A DNA stretch of 55,290 nt from Anaerolineales bacterium (lineage in GTDB: Bacteria > Chloroflexota > Anaerolineae > Anaerolineales > Villigracilaceae). Below the pieces are notes generated by a model. The model was not told the origin of the DNA. It saw only the letters and a program-made list of their open reading frames with translations, and did not search any database. The translations under genes and the position numbers were made by a program. The stretch is taken from contig JAGVAO010000260.1 of assembly GCA_020060235.1 (NCBI GenBank), positions 1-55,290 on the forward strand. Direction: 5' to 3'. Below are positions 1 to 6,425 of the stretch, one piece after another (the first letter of the stretch is position 1; each line of letters opens with the position of its first letter).

Positions 1-287
1 CGGATGCCAATCTCCTCGTCGGCCTCGCGCAGGGCGGTTTGTTCAGGACTCTCCCCAGGGTCGCTTGCGCCGCCGGGGAAGGAAACCTGCCCCTTGTGAT
101 GTTCCACCCCGTCGGCGCGGCGGGTGTAGAGCAGGTGCCAGGCCGAGGCGTGGCGAACGAGCGGGACGAGGACACCAGCCAAACGCAGGGGATGGTCCGC
201 CCGAACTTCTTTTTCGGTATAAGGCGCGGCGGCAGGAAAACGCAGGGCCTGGGCAATGGCTTCTTCGGTCAGGAAATCGGGATTCAC
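1..287 (-). CDS. Nudix hydrolase, partial (C-terminal part outside window)
   Basis: The reading frame is open from a GTG at 287-285 to the window edge, so only about the first 95 residues are present. It shows a Nudix box with the GX5EX7REUXEEXGU pattern: GGASDPGESPEQ, then ALREADEEIGI at the edge. The FPGG lead-in and spacing resemble CoA pyrophosphatase-type (NudL-like) Nudix enzymes, which cleave nucleoside-diphosphate-linked substrates using Mg. The exact substrate cannot be read from the sequence. The GTG start overlaps the TGA stop of the upstream trmI gene (GTGA), which suggests translational coupling in a small minus-strand operon. Confidence 0.85.
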   Translation of the reverse strand, partial: MNPDFLTEEAIAQALRFPAAAPYTEKEVRADHPLRLAGVLVPLVRHASAWHLLYTRRADGVEHHKGQVSFPGGASDPGESPEQTALREADEEIGI

Positions 288-1162
288 AATTCTTCGGCGG
301 GGTCGTCGGGAGTCGTTTCGGCCTCAGCGATAAGGTTTTGCTCGGCCAGCAAATCGGTCAGGCGCGGGTCTTGCGAAAGGTCGATGCGGCGGGCGAAAAT
401 CAGGAAGCCGGTATGGGCAACCATGCGGTCGGTCGGACGCAGGCGGCTGGGTTCGGGCTTGTAATGACGCAGCAAGACCTCGCAAACCTCGATAAAAGCA
501 AACTGGTGGCGGCGCAGGGCGTAGAGAAGTTTCTCAACCTGGTTAAAAGTGGGCAGGATGGACGAGAAAAAACCACCGGGCTTGAGCGCCGCGCGCACCT
601 GGCCGATGTAATCGTAGGGGTTGGGTACGTCGAGGAAGAAGGCATCCACATTGGTTTCGTCAAACCCGTCGGCAATATTGCCGAGCTTGAGTTCAACCCG
701 TTCTTCCAGCCCCAGGCGCTGCAGGTTTTTACGGGCCAAGTTTTGCATTTCGGGGCGCTGCTCGTAACTAACAACCTGACCGGTCGGGCCGACCGCAAAA
801 GCCAGGGCGGTGGACATGGAACCAGAGCCTGTCCCGGCTTCCATCACGCGCTGGCCTGCGCCAACGCCCATCGTGACCAGGATAAAACCAATATCTTTCG
901 GATAAAGAATCTGGGTGTTGCGCGGCAGTTCGTTGAGCACATCGGCCAGGGAGGGCTGCAGAAGGAAGAACGGGCTGCCCATGTGGCTGAAGACCTGGCT
1001 TCCCCAGGGCAGGCCAATCAGGTCGTCGTGCCGGATGATGCCGCGGTGGGTGCCAAACTCCGCGCCGGGCGTGACATTAAAAATGAAGTGTTTATGACGG
1101 AGGCCGACCAGTTGCACAAGGTCGCCCGCTTCGGGATGGGTGGTGTTTAATTTCCAGGTCAT
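284..1162 (-). CDS. trmI: tRNA (adenine-58-N1)-methyltransferase TrmI
   Basis: 292 residues, normal length for bacterial and archaeal TrmI (Gcd14/Trm61 family), which uses S-adenosylmethionine to make m1A58 in the T-loop of tRNA. A small N-terminal beta domain is followed by the Rossmann methyltransferase domain with the SAM loop VMEAGTGSGSMS near residue 108. The acidic motif SYEQRPE follows, then LDVPNPYDY, the family version of the catalytic loop. The start codon lies 12 bases after a perfect 32-bp palindrome and has no clear Shine-Dalgarno sequence. The gene lies downstream of the S9 peptidase gene on the same strand and overlaps the Nudix gene by 4 bases. Confidence 0.9.
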   Translation of the reverse strand: MTWKLNTTHPEAGDLVQLVGLRHKHFIFNVTPGAEFGTHRGIIRHDDLIGLPWGSQVFSHMGSPFFLLQPSLADVLNELPRNTQILYPKDIGFILVTMGVGAGQRVMEAGTGSGSMSTALAFAVGPTGQVVSYEQRPEMQNLARKNLQRLGLEERVELKLGNIADGFDETNVDAFFLDVPNPYDYIGQVRAALKPGGFFSSILPTFNQVEKLLYALRRHQFAFIEVCEVLLRHYKPEPSRLRPTDRMVAHTGFLIFARRIDLSQDPRLTDLLAEQNLIAEAETTPDDPAEEL

Positions 1163-1174
1163 AGTTTTAAGTAG

Positions 1175-1206
1175 AGTCCCGGCGGGTATATATACCCGCC
1201 GGGACT
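1175..1206. repeat. perfect 32-bp palindrome between S9 peptidase and trmI
   Basis: Two 16-base arms (1175-1190 and 1191-1206, beginning AGTCCCGGCGGG) are exact reverse complements with no spacer. The GC-rich outer part would form a very stable hairpin. It begins 8 bases after the stop of the S9 peptidase gene and ends 12 bases before the trmI start on the minus strand. On the minus strand no clean U-run follows. On the plus strand a run of five T follows about 5 bases later. It may act as a terminator, an mRNA 3-prime end stabiliser or a translation-modulating hairpin. Confidence 0.8.
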
Positions 1207-1213
1207 TAAATTT

Positions 1214-3121
1214 TTAGGTCAGGTGCTTTGCAAAGAAGTCGGTAATGGCGTTATAGCAGGTCACGCGGTTGTCGTATTTGAGCACATCATGGCCCTCGTC
1301 CTCGAAGATGAGCAGTTCCATGTCCTTGCCTTTGGCGCGCAGGCTGTTAACCAGGTCTTCCGACTCAGCCGCAACCACACGCGGGTCGTTGCGCCCCTGG
1401 ATGACCAGCATGGGGCAGGCCAGGTTTTCGAGATAAGACTTGGGTGAGCGCTCGGCCAGGAACTCGCGGTCCTTGGGGTCGGCCGGGTCGCCGATGACCA
1501 GTTTGAAGTAGGGCTTCCAGGTTTCGGGAATGCGCTCAGAAAAGGTAATCAGGTCGTACGGCCCGAACATGTCGCAGGCGGCCTTCCACAATTCCGGATG
1601 GCGTCCGGCCAGGGTCAGGGTCATATAGCCGCCATAAGAGCGCCCAACCACTCCCGCGCGTGAGACATCGAGACGCTTGTCCTTGGGCAAAACCTCGGTC
1701 ATGGCGTGAACGTGGTCGAGGCGGTCGTTGCCACCCCAGTCGCGGTCGACGTGCTTGGTGTAACTCAGCCCATAACCAGTCGAGCCGCGCACGTTGGGCA
1801 CGAAAACCGCAAATCCGCGCACGGTCAGGTACTGGATGAGCGGCATCGAGAACCAGGCAAAGTCGGGGCGTTCCTGTCCCTGCGGGCCGCCATGAATATA
1901 ATAGGCCAGCGGGCGCGGCCCCTTGAAGCCCAGCGATTCGGCGGGCAGGTACAGGCGCGCCGAAATCCGCAAGCCGTCATAAGAAGTAAAGGACGCATCT
2001 TCGCCGCGCGAAAGCTGTTCTTCCGGGATGCCCAAGACCTTCTCGTTGGTGTGCTGAACCACCAACCTGCGCTTTTTGCCCTCGACCGTGTATATCTGGG
2101 TCGGGGAAACCGCCGTCGAAAAGGAAACGGTGAACACGTCCAGTTCCTTGTTGTAATCGGCGTGCTCCAAAACGCCGCCGTCCAGCGGGGCGTCGCCGAC
2201 AACAACATGCTTCAACTTCATGACCCGTTTCTCTTCATTAAAAGTGCCCTCGTACAACCAGGAGCAGCCGTCGATGTTGTAATGAACCGCATAGCGGTCA
2301 GCCTCTAAGTGCGAAACGCCAACCAGTTCCCCCATCCCCTCGTGCACCACCCCCCTGGTCTTTACGGGAGTTACCTCGCCGGGTTTGTCAAAGTCCAGGT
2401 AGCCCAAGGAATAAGTGTCTTCAAACAAGGCCGAGGTCAGCAAAAGTCCCTTACCCGAGGGCGCAAACAAAATCGAATTGATGCCGCTGGGCACAACCTT
2501 CTCGCCCGGCTGGCGTTCCTCTATCGGCTTGCCGTATAAGAGTTTTTTCTTTTTCCCCTCCACCAGGTAGTGGACGCTATCCCCGACCGAATACCCGTCC
2601 GAGAGAATCGCCTGGCTGTGGTCGGGATTGTTCGCAGATGGGTAAGCGCCCCACTGCGATTCGCCCAATTTTTTCAATTCATTGGTGGCAAGGTTGCCGC
2701 GATAAGCCTCGTTCAGCGGTTTGTCACGCCGCTCGGCGTTGAAGTAGACAATGCCTTTTTCGGCATCCACCTCGCCCATGTGGACGCGGTAATTGGCAAA
2801 GAAGTTATCAAAGGCCGGTTGAGGGAAGCCCCCCTCCAGCGGGAGAAGCATCGGCTGGTAATTTTCGTCGCCGTCGTTATCCAGCATCACCAGGATTTTC
2901 CCCAGGTCGCGGAAAACGTAGAAGGAATAGCCGCCAATCAGGTGCGGATTTTGCAGGGCCAGGTTGGGCGGCAGGAGCGGCTCAGGGACGCTGCCGCCGT
3001 AATCCATGGCGTACAGGCTTAGTCGTCCGCTCAGGTTGCTGATGAAATAAATGCGCTCATCCACCAGTTGCGGGGCGACAAACAGGCGAGCAGAAAGCAG
3101 GGATTCAATGCGAGGGGACAT
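1214..3121 (-). CDS. S9 family prolyl oligopeptidase-like peptidase
   Basis: 635 residues in two parts typical of S9 (acylaminoacyl-peptidase/prolyl oligopeptidase) serine peptidases. An N-terminal beta-propeller covers roughly residues 20-360 and a C-terminal alpha/beta hydrolase covers roughly 380-635. The catalytic triad can be placed: Ser495 in GRSYGGY, Asp579 in GRNDPRVV and His611 in EDEGHDV. HGGPQGQ near residue 410 is the usual oxyanion region. No signal peptide is visible, so it is probably cytoplasmic and trims short peptides. A weak minus-strand TACAAT box at 3169-3164 and a GGTG stretch before the ATG fit a promoter and ribosome site. The upstream region is shared with the divergent cold-shock promoter. 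Confidence 0.9.
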   Translation of the reverse strand: MSPRIESLLSARLFVAPQLVDERIYFISNLSGRLSLYAMDYGGSVPEPLLPPNLALQNPHLIGGYSFYVFRDLGKILVMLDNDGDENYQPMLLPLEGGFPQPAFDNFFANYRVHMGEVDAEKGIVYFNAERRDKPLNEAYRGNLATNELKKLGESQWGAYPSANNPDHSQAILSDGYSVGDSVHYLVEGKKKKLLYGKPIEERQPGEKVVPSGINSILFAPSGKGLLLTSALFEDTYSLGYLDFDKPGEVTPVKTRGVVHEGMGELVGVSHLEADRYAVHYNIDGCSWLYEGTFNEEKRVMKLKHVVVGDAPLDGGVLEHADYNKELDVFTVSFSTAVSPTQIYTVEGKKRRLVVQHTNEKVLGIPEEQLSRGEDASFTSYDGLRISARLYLPAESLGFKGPRPLAYYIHGGPQGQERPDFAWFSMPLIQYLTVRGFAVFVPNVRGSTGYGLSYTKHVDRDWGGNDRLDHVHAMTEVLPKDKRLDVSRAGVVGRSYGGYMTLTLAGRHPELWKAACDMFGPYDLITFSERIPETWKPYFKLVIGDPADPKDREFLAERSPKSYLENLACPMLVIQGRNDPRVVAAESEDLVNSLRAKGKDMELLIFEDEGHDVLKYDNRVTCYNAITDFFAKHLT

Positions 3122-3185
3122 ATTTCACCTTTTGTGAGATGTGAGAGAAGTACTTGTGAAGTAATTGTATCTTACCACAGGGCAC

Positions 3186-3213
3186 TTGACATGCTATTTG
3201 CTTTTGATAAAAT
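3186..3213 (+). promoter_or_regulatory. sigma-70-type promoter for the cold-shock gene
   Basis: A consensus -35 box TTGACA at 3186-3191 is followed after 16 bases by TAAAAT at 3208-3213 (5 of 6 matches to TATAAT). Transcription would begin near 3220, leaving a leader of about 135 bases before the cold-shock ATG. This is unusually long for such a small gene but typical of regulated csp leaders. Confidence 0.65.
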
Positions 3214-3257
3214 TAGGGTTGTAAGTGGCACGTGTTTCTTGCTGTACGGAAAGGATA

Positions 3258-3286
3258 GCCTGGACGCGACCCGTCCGGGCTTTTTT
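3258..3286 (+). terminator. intrinsic-terminator-like hairpin inside the csp leader (possible attenuator)
   Basis: GCCTGGACG (3258-3266) and CGTCCGGGC (3272-3280) form a 9-bp stem with one G-U pair and a 5-base loop. Six T follow directly at 3281-3286. This is a textbook Rho-independent terminator, but it sits between the csp promoter and the csp start, and the gene on its left is transcribed away from it. It therefore probably ends most csp transcripts early unless something prevents folding. Confidence 0.7.
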
Positions 3287-3354
3287 GTTACCGTCCGCAA
3301 CCGACACCCGCCGCACATCTCATCCGTTTTTCAGTTCAAGGAGTAAAGGCAACA

Positions 3355-3564
3355 ATGAGCGAACGCGTTACCGGCACAGTGAAGTGGTTCAATTCCAGCA
3401 AGGGCTACGGCTTCATCCAGCGTGAAGGCGGCCCGGACGTTTTCGTCCACTTCTCGGCCATCCAGATGTCGGGCTACAAGTCCCTGACCGAAGGCCAGCA
3501 GGTCGAATTCACCATCGAGCAGGGCCCCAAGGGGTTGCAGGCCGCCGACGTACAGGCCGCCTAA
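3355..3564 (+). CDS. cold-shock protein, CspA family
   Basis: 69 residues, the usual length of a single cold-shock (OB-fold) domain. Both RNA-binding motifs are visible: KGYGFIQ (RNP1) and VFVHFSAI (RNP2), with the family lead-in [11 protein letters not shown]. Such proteins bind single-stranded RNA and DNA, melt RNA structure and can act as antiterminators. AAGGAG at 3338-3343 is a strong ribosome site about 11 bases before the ATG. The gene is monocistronic: it has its own promoter, an attenuator-like hairpin in the leader and a strong terminator 30 bases after the stop. Confidence 0.95.
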   Translation: MSERVTGTVKWFNSSKGYGFIQREGGPDVFVHFSAIQMSGYKSLTEGQQVEFTIEQGPKGLQAADVQAA

Positions 3565-3593
3565 AAACCTGGCGCACAACACCACCACAACAC

Positions 3594-3624
3594 AAAATCC
3601 CCTGTCACCACGGCAGGGGATTTT
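3594..3624 (+). terminator. Rho-independent terminator after the cold-shock gene
   Basis: AAAATCCCCTG (3594-3604) and CAGGGGATTTT (3614-3624) form a perfect 11-bp stem around a 9-base loop, with the T-run being part of the distal arm. It ends the csp transcript and isolates it from the next gene. Confidence 0.8.
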
Positions 3625-3679
3625 CTATTGCCTTCAAGCCCTCCATTTTGCGGCTATAATTGGCGCGGAGGAAACGACC

Positions 3680-4429
3680 ATGATTACCCAATATCACCGT
3701 CCTGCAAGCCTCGACGAAGCCCTGCAACTGCTCGACCAGCCCGGCACCCTGCCCCTCGGCGGCGGGACAGCCATCAACAGCCCGGCCTACAAAGGGCAGG
3801 ATTTTGCCGCAGTCGATTTGCAAGCGCTGGACTTGAAACGCATCGAAGCGAAAGGCAATATGCTCGAAATCGGCGCAACCGCCAGCCTGCAGGATTTGCT
3901 GGAAAACGCGCACACACCCGCAGCCTTGCAACAGGCCGTCCGGCAGGAGGCTGCCCTCAACATCCGCAACGCCGCCACCGTCGCCGGTAGCCTGGCAGCC
4001 TGCGGCGGACGCTCCCCCTTCGCCGCCATGATGCTGGCCCTCGACGCCAAACTGACCATTCTCTCCAACGCATCCTCGACAACGGTCGGGCTGGGCGAAT
4101 ACCTGGCCCTGCGCCCGCGCGGATTAATCACCCGGATTGATATTCCACTCAACGTCAAATGCGCCTACGAGCAGGTTGCCCGCACCCCCGCCGACCTGCC
4201 GATTGTCGCCGTTGCGCTCGTCCAGTGGGCTGGCGGACGCACCCGCCTGGCCCTGACCGGAACCGGCAACGCGCCCCTGCTGGCCATGGATGGCACGGAA
4301 TCGGACGGGCTGGAAGCCGCCGCAAAGAACACCTTCCACGAATCCGCAGACCAATGGGCCAGCGCCGAATACCGCATGGACACCGCCGCCACGCTGGCAA
4401 AACGCTGCCTCGCCGCTGTGAGCGTTTAG
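3680..4429 (+). CDS. FAD-binding (medium) subunit of a xanthine dehydrogenase / CO dehydrogenase-type enzyme, orphan
   Basis: 249 residues, slightly short for the CoxM/CutM/XdhB FAD subunit family. In such molybdenum hydroxylases this subunit passes electrons from the Fe-S subunit to FAD. FAD pyrophosphate-binding motifs are recognisable: PLGGGTAI near residue 35 and IRNAATVAGSLA near 95, a variant of the family IRN-GTIGGNLA. A C-terminal CO-dehydrogenase-flavoprotein domain covers roughly residues 145-245. No molybdenum or 2Fe-2S subunit gene lies beside it. A TATAAT box (3655-3660) and GGAGG (3667-3671) precede the ATG closely, so the leader is very short. It could be a stray subunit working with distant partners or a flavoprotein with its own role. 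Confidence 0.8.
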   Translation: MITQYHRPASLDEALQLLDQPGTLPLGGGTAINSPAYKGQDFAAVDLQALDLKRIEAKGNMLEIGATASLQDLLENAHTPAALQQAVRQEAALNIRNAATVAGSLAACGGRSPFAAMMLALDAKLTILSNASSTTVGLGEYLALRPRGLITRIDIPLNVKCAYEQVARTPADLPIVAVALVQWAGGRTRLALTGTGNAPLLAMDGTESDGLEAAAKNTFHESADQWASAEYRMDTAATLAKRCLAAVSV

Positions 4430-4438
4430 GGCCTGTCG

Positions 4439-5224
4439 ATGATTCCTGCAAACATCAAAGCCCTCATCCTGGATATGGACGGCGTCCTGTGGCGCGGCGA
4501 CCAGCCGATTGGCGACCTGGCCGCCATCTTCGCCCGCATTGCCGAACGCGGCCTCAAGGTCGTTTTCGCCACCAACAACTCCGTCCGCACGCCCGAACAA
4601 TTTGTCGAACGTCTGCGCGGCTTCGGCGTGGGTTGCGAATCCTGGCAGGTGGTTACCTCCTCATTGGCCGCCGCCGACCTGATTTCGCGCCGCTTCCCTC
4701 CTGGCACGCCCATCTATGCGGTCGGCGAAACCGGACTGAAACAGGCCCTGCGCGACAAAGGCTTCGAGGTGCTGGGAGTCGAAGACGCCGAAAAAGCCCA
4801 GGCCGTGCTGATGGGCATCGACCGCGACATCAACTTCCAAAAACTGGCCGAAGCCGCCCTGCTGGTGCGGCGCGGAATCCCCTTTTATGCCAGTAATCCC
4901 GACAAAACCTTCCCCACCCCGCGCGGCGAAATCCCAGGGGCGGGGTCCTGGTATTCGATTGTCGTCACCGCCAGCGGAATCGAACCGATTGTGGCGGGCA
5001 AACCCGGCCCTGCCATGATGGAACTGGCCCTGCAACGCCTGGGGCTGTCCGCCGCGGAAGCCCTGGTGGTCGGTGACCGCCTAGAAACCGACATCGCCGC
5101 CGGGCAGTCAGTCGGCTGTCCGTGCGCGTTGGTGCTTTCAGGCGTCTCGCAAAAAGATGAAGCCAGGGCCTGGCAGCCAAAAATCGACCTTATCGCCCCT
5201 GACCTGGCAAGCCTGGTCGCCTGA
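4439..5224 (+). CDS. HAD-superfamily phosphatase, NagD-like
   Basis: 261 residues, matching the NagD/4-nitrophenylphosphatase branch (HAD class IIA) of phosphatases, which hydrolyse small phosphate esters such as sugar phosphates or phosphoglycolate. Motif I is LDMDGVLWRG with nucleophile Asp12 and Asp14. Motif II is FATNNS, motif III Lys is in AGKPGPAM and motif IV is VGDRLETDIAAG. The cap domain lies between motifs II and III. The gene begins 9 bases after the FAD subunit gene and ends 10 bases before the GTG of rlmN, so the three genes are probably co-transcribed. The substrate cannot be fixed from sequence. Confidence 0.87.
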   Translation: MIPANIKALILDMDGVLWRGDQPIGDLAAIFARIAERGLKVVFATNNSVRTPEQFVERLRGFGVGCESWQVVTSSLAAADLISRRFPPGTPIYAVGETGLKQALRDKGFEVLGVEDAEKAQAVLMGIDRDINFQKLAEAALLVRRGIPFYASNPDKTFPTPRGEIPGAGSWYSIVVTASGIEPIVAGKPGPAMMELALQRLGLSAAEALVVGDRLETDIAAGQSVGCPCALVLSGVSQKDEARAWQPKIDLIAPDLASLVA

Positions 5225-5234
5225 ATCCCCGCCT

Positions 5235-6284
5235 GTGAGCAATTCATCCCATCCCCCGCTGGTTTACGACCTCGACTTCCCGGGCTTGACCGAACTGCTC
5301 AAGGATTGGGGCGAACCGACCTTTCGCGCCCGCCAAATCTGGCAGGGATTGTATAAAAATTTCTGGAACCACCCGGACGAGTTCAGCAACCTGCCCAAAC
5401 CGTTGCGCGAAAAAATGGCAACCGGACTGCGCTTCGAGGCCATCGAACCCAGCCTGAAACTGGATTCGAGCGACGGGCAGACCCGCAAGACCCTCTTCCG
5501 CCTGGAGGATGGCCGCCAAATCGAAGCCGTGCTGATGCGCTACGACCGCCGCCGCACGCTGTGTATCAGCACCCAGGTCGGCTGCGCTATGGGCTGCACG
5601 TTTTGCGCCACCGGGCAAATGGGATTTTCGCGCCACCTTTCGAGCGGCGAAATTGTCGCCCAGGTGCTCTACTACGCCCGCCTGCTGCACGCCGAAGGCC
5701 AGGCCGTCACCAACGTCGTCCTGATGGGCATGGGCGAACCTTTCCACAATTACGATAACACCATGCAGGCCATCGACCGCCTGAACGATGCCGAAGGTTA
5801 CAACTTCGGCGCGCGGCGATTTACCATCTCGACCTCCGGCCTGGTTCCGGCCATCCGCCAGTTTGCTGACGAAAAACGCCAGGTCAACCTGGCCGTTTCG
5901 CTGCACGCCACCGAAGACGAAAAGCGCGTTGCCATGATGCCCGTCAACAAGCGTTACAACATCGAACAGTTGATTGACGCCTGCCGCGAGTACGTCCAGA
6001 AAACCGGGCGGCGGATAACCTTCGAATGGGCGCTGATTCACGAGGTCAACGACACCCCCGAGGAAGCCCGGCGGCTGGCTTCCCTGCTCAAAGGCCTGTT
6101 GTGCCACGTCAACGCCATCCCGCTCAACCCGACCACCGGCTATGACGGACAGGCCACCAGCAAGGAACGCGCCTTCATCTTTAAGGAAATTCTCGAGCAA
6201 CACGGCATTCCCTGCACCATCCGTATGCGGCGCGGAATCGACATCCAGGCTGGCTGCGGGCAGTTGGCCTCCCGCGCCGACTGA
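5235..6284 (+). CDS. rlmN: dual-specificity RNA methyltransferase RlmN
   Basis: Radical-SAM enzyme that methylates C2 of adenosine 2503 in 23S rRNA and A37 in some tRNAs. 349 residues from the GTG at 5235, the usual family length. An earlier in-frame ATG at 5157 lies inside the preceding gene and would add non-homologous residues, so the GTG is preferred. The 4Fe-4S cluster motif CxxxCxxC is at Cys117, Cys121 and Cys124 (GCAMGCTFCATGQMGF). The second catalytic cysteine is Cys341 in AGCGQL. VLMGMGEPFHNYDN and ISTSGLVP are the expected SAM and substrate motifs. Likely co-transcribed with the phosphatase upstream. Confidence 0.95.
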   Translation: MSNSSHPPLVYDLDFPGLTELLKDWGEPTFRARQIWQGLYKNFWNHPDEFSNLPKPLREKMATGLRFEAIEPSLKLDSSDGQTRKTLFRLEDGRQIEAVLMRYDRRRTLCISTQVGCAMGCTFCATGQMGFSRHLSSGEIVAQVLYYARLLHAEGQAVTNVVLMGMGEPFHNYDNTMQAIDRLNDAEGYNFGARRFTISTSGLVPAIRQFADEKRQVNLAVSLHATEDEKRVAMMPVNKRYNIEQLIDACREYVQKTGRRITFEWALIHEVNDTPEEARRLASLLKGLLCHVNAIPLNPTTGYDGQATSKERAFIFKEILEQHGIPCTIRMRRGIDIQAGCGQLASRAD

Positions 6285-6353
6285 AAGCCGCCTTTTGCGA
6301 AGCGCATCCGCAAGATGCAGGCGGATTACAGGCTGAAGCCCGGGGTACTCCGC

Positions 6354-6382
6354 TTGCGTGAATAACAAATTTAATGTATAAA
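6354..6382 (+). promoter_or_regulatory. candidate promoter for the PMT-NHL gene
   Basis: TTGCGT at 6354-6359 and TATAAA at 6377-6382 are separated by exactly 17 bases in an AT-rich pocket just after rlmN. The start codon follows 44 bases later. No terminator was seen between rlmN and this site, so read-through from upstream is also possible. Confidence 0.5.
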
Positions 6383-6425
6383 ACGCCTTTGTATTGATGG
6401 ACCAACTCAAGAACTGGAAAAGATT

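Noticed and set aside
5157-5234. Upstream ATG start for rlmN
   Set aside because: It lies inside the HAD phosphatase gene and adds 26 residues with no family similarity; the GTG at 5235 fits the known N-terminus.
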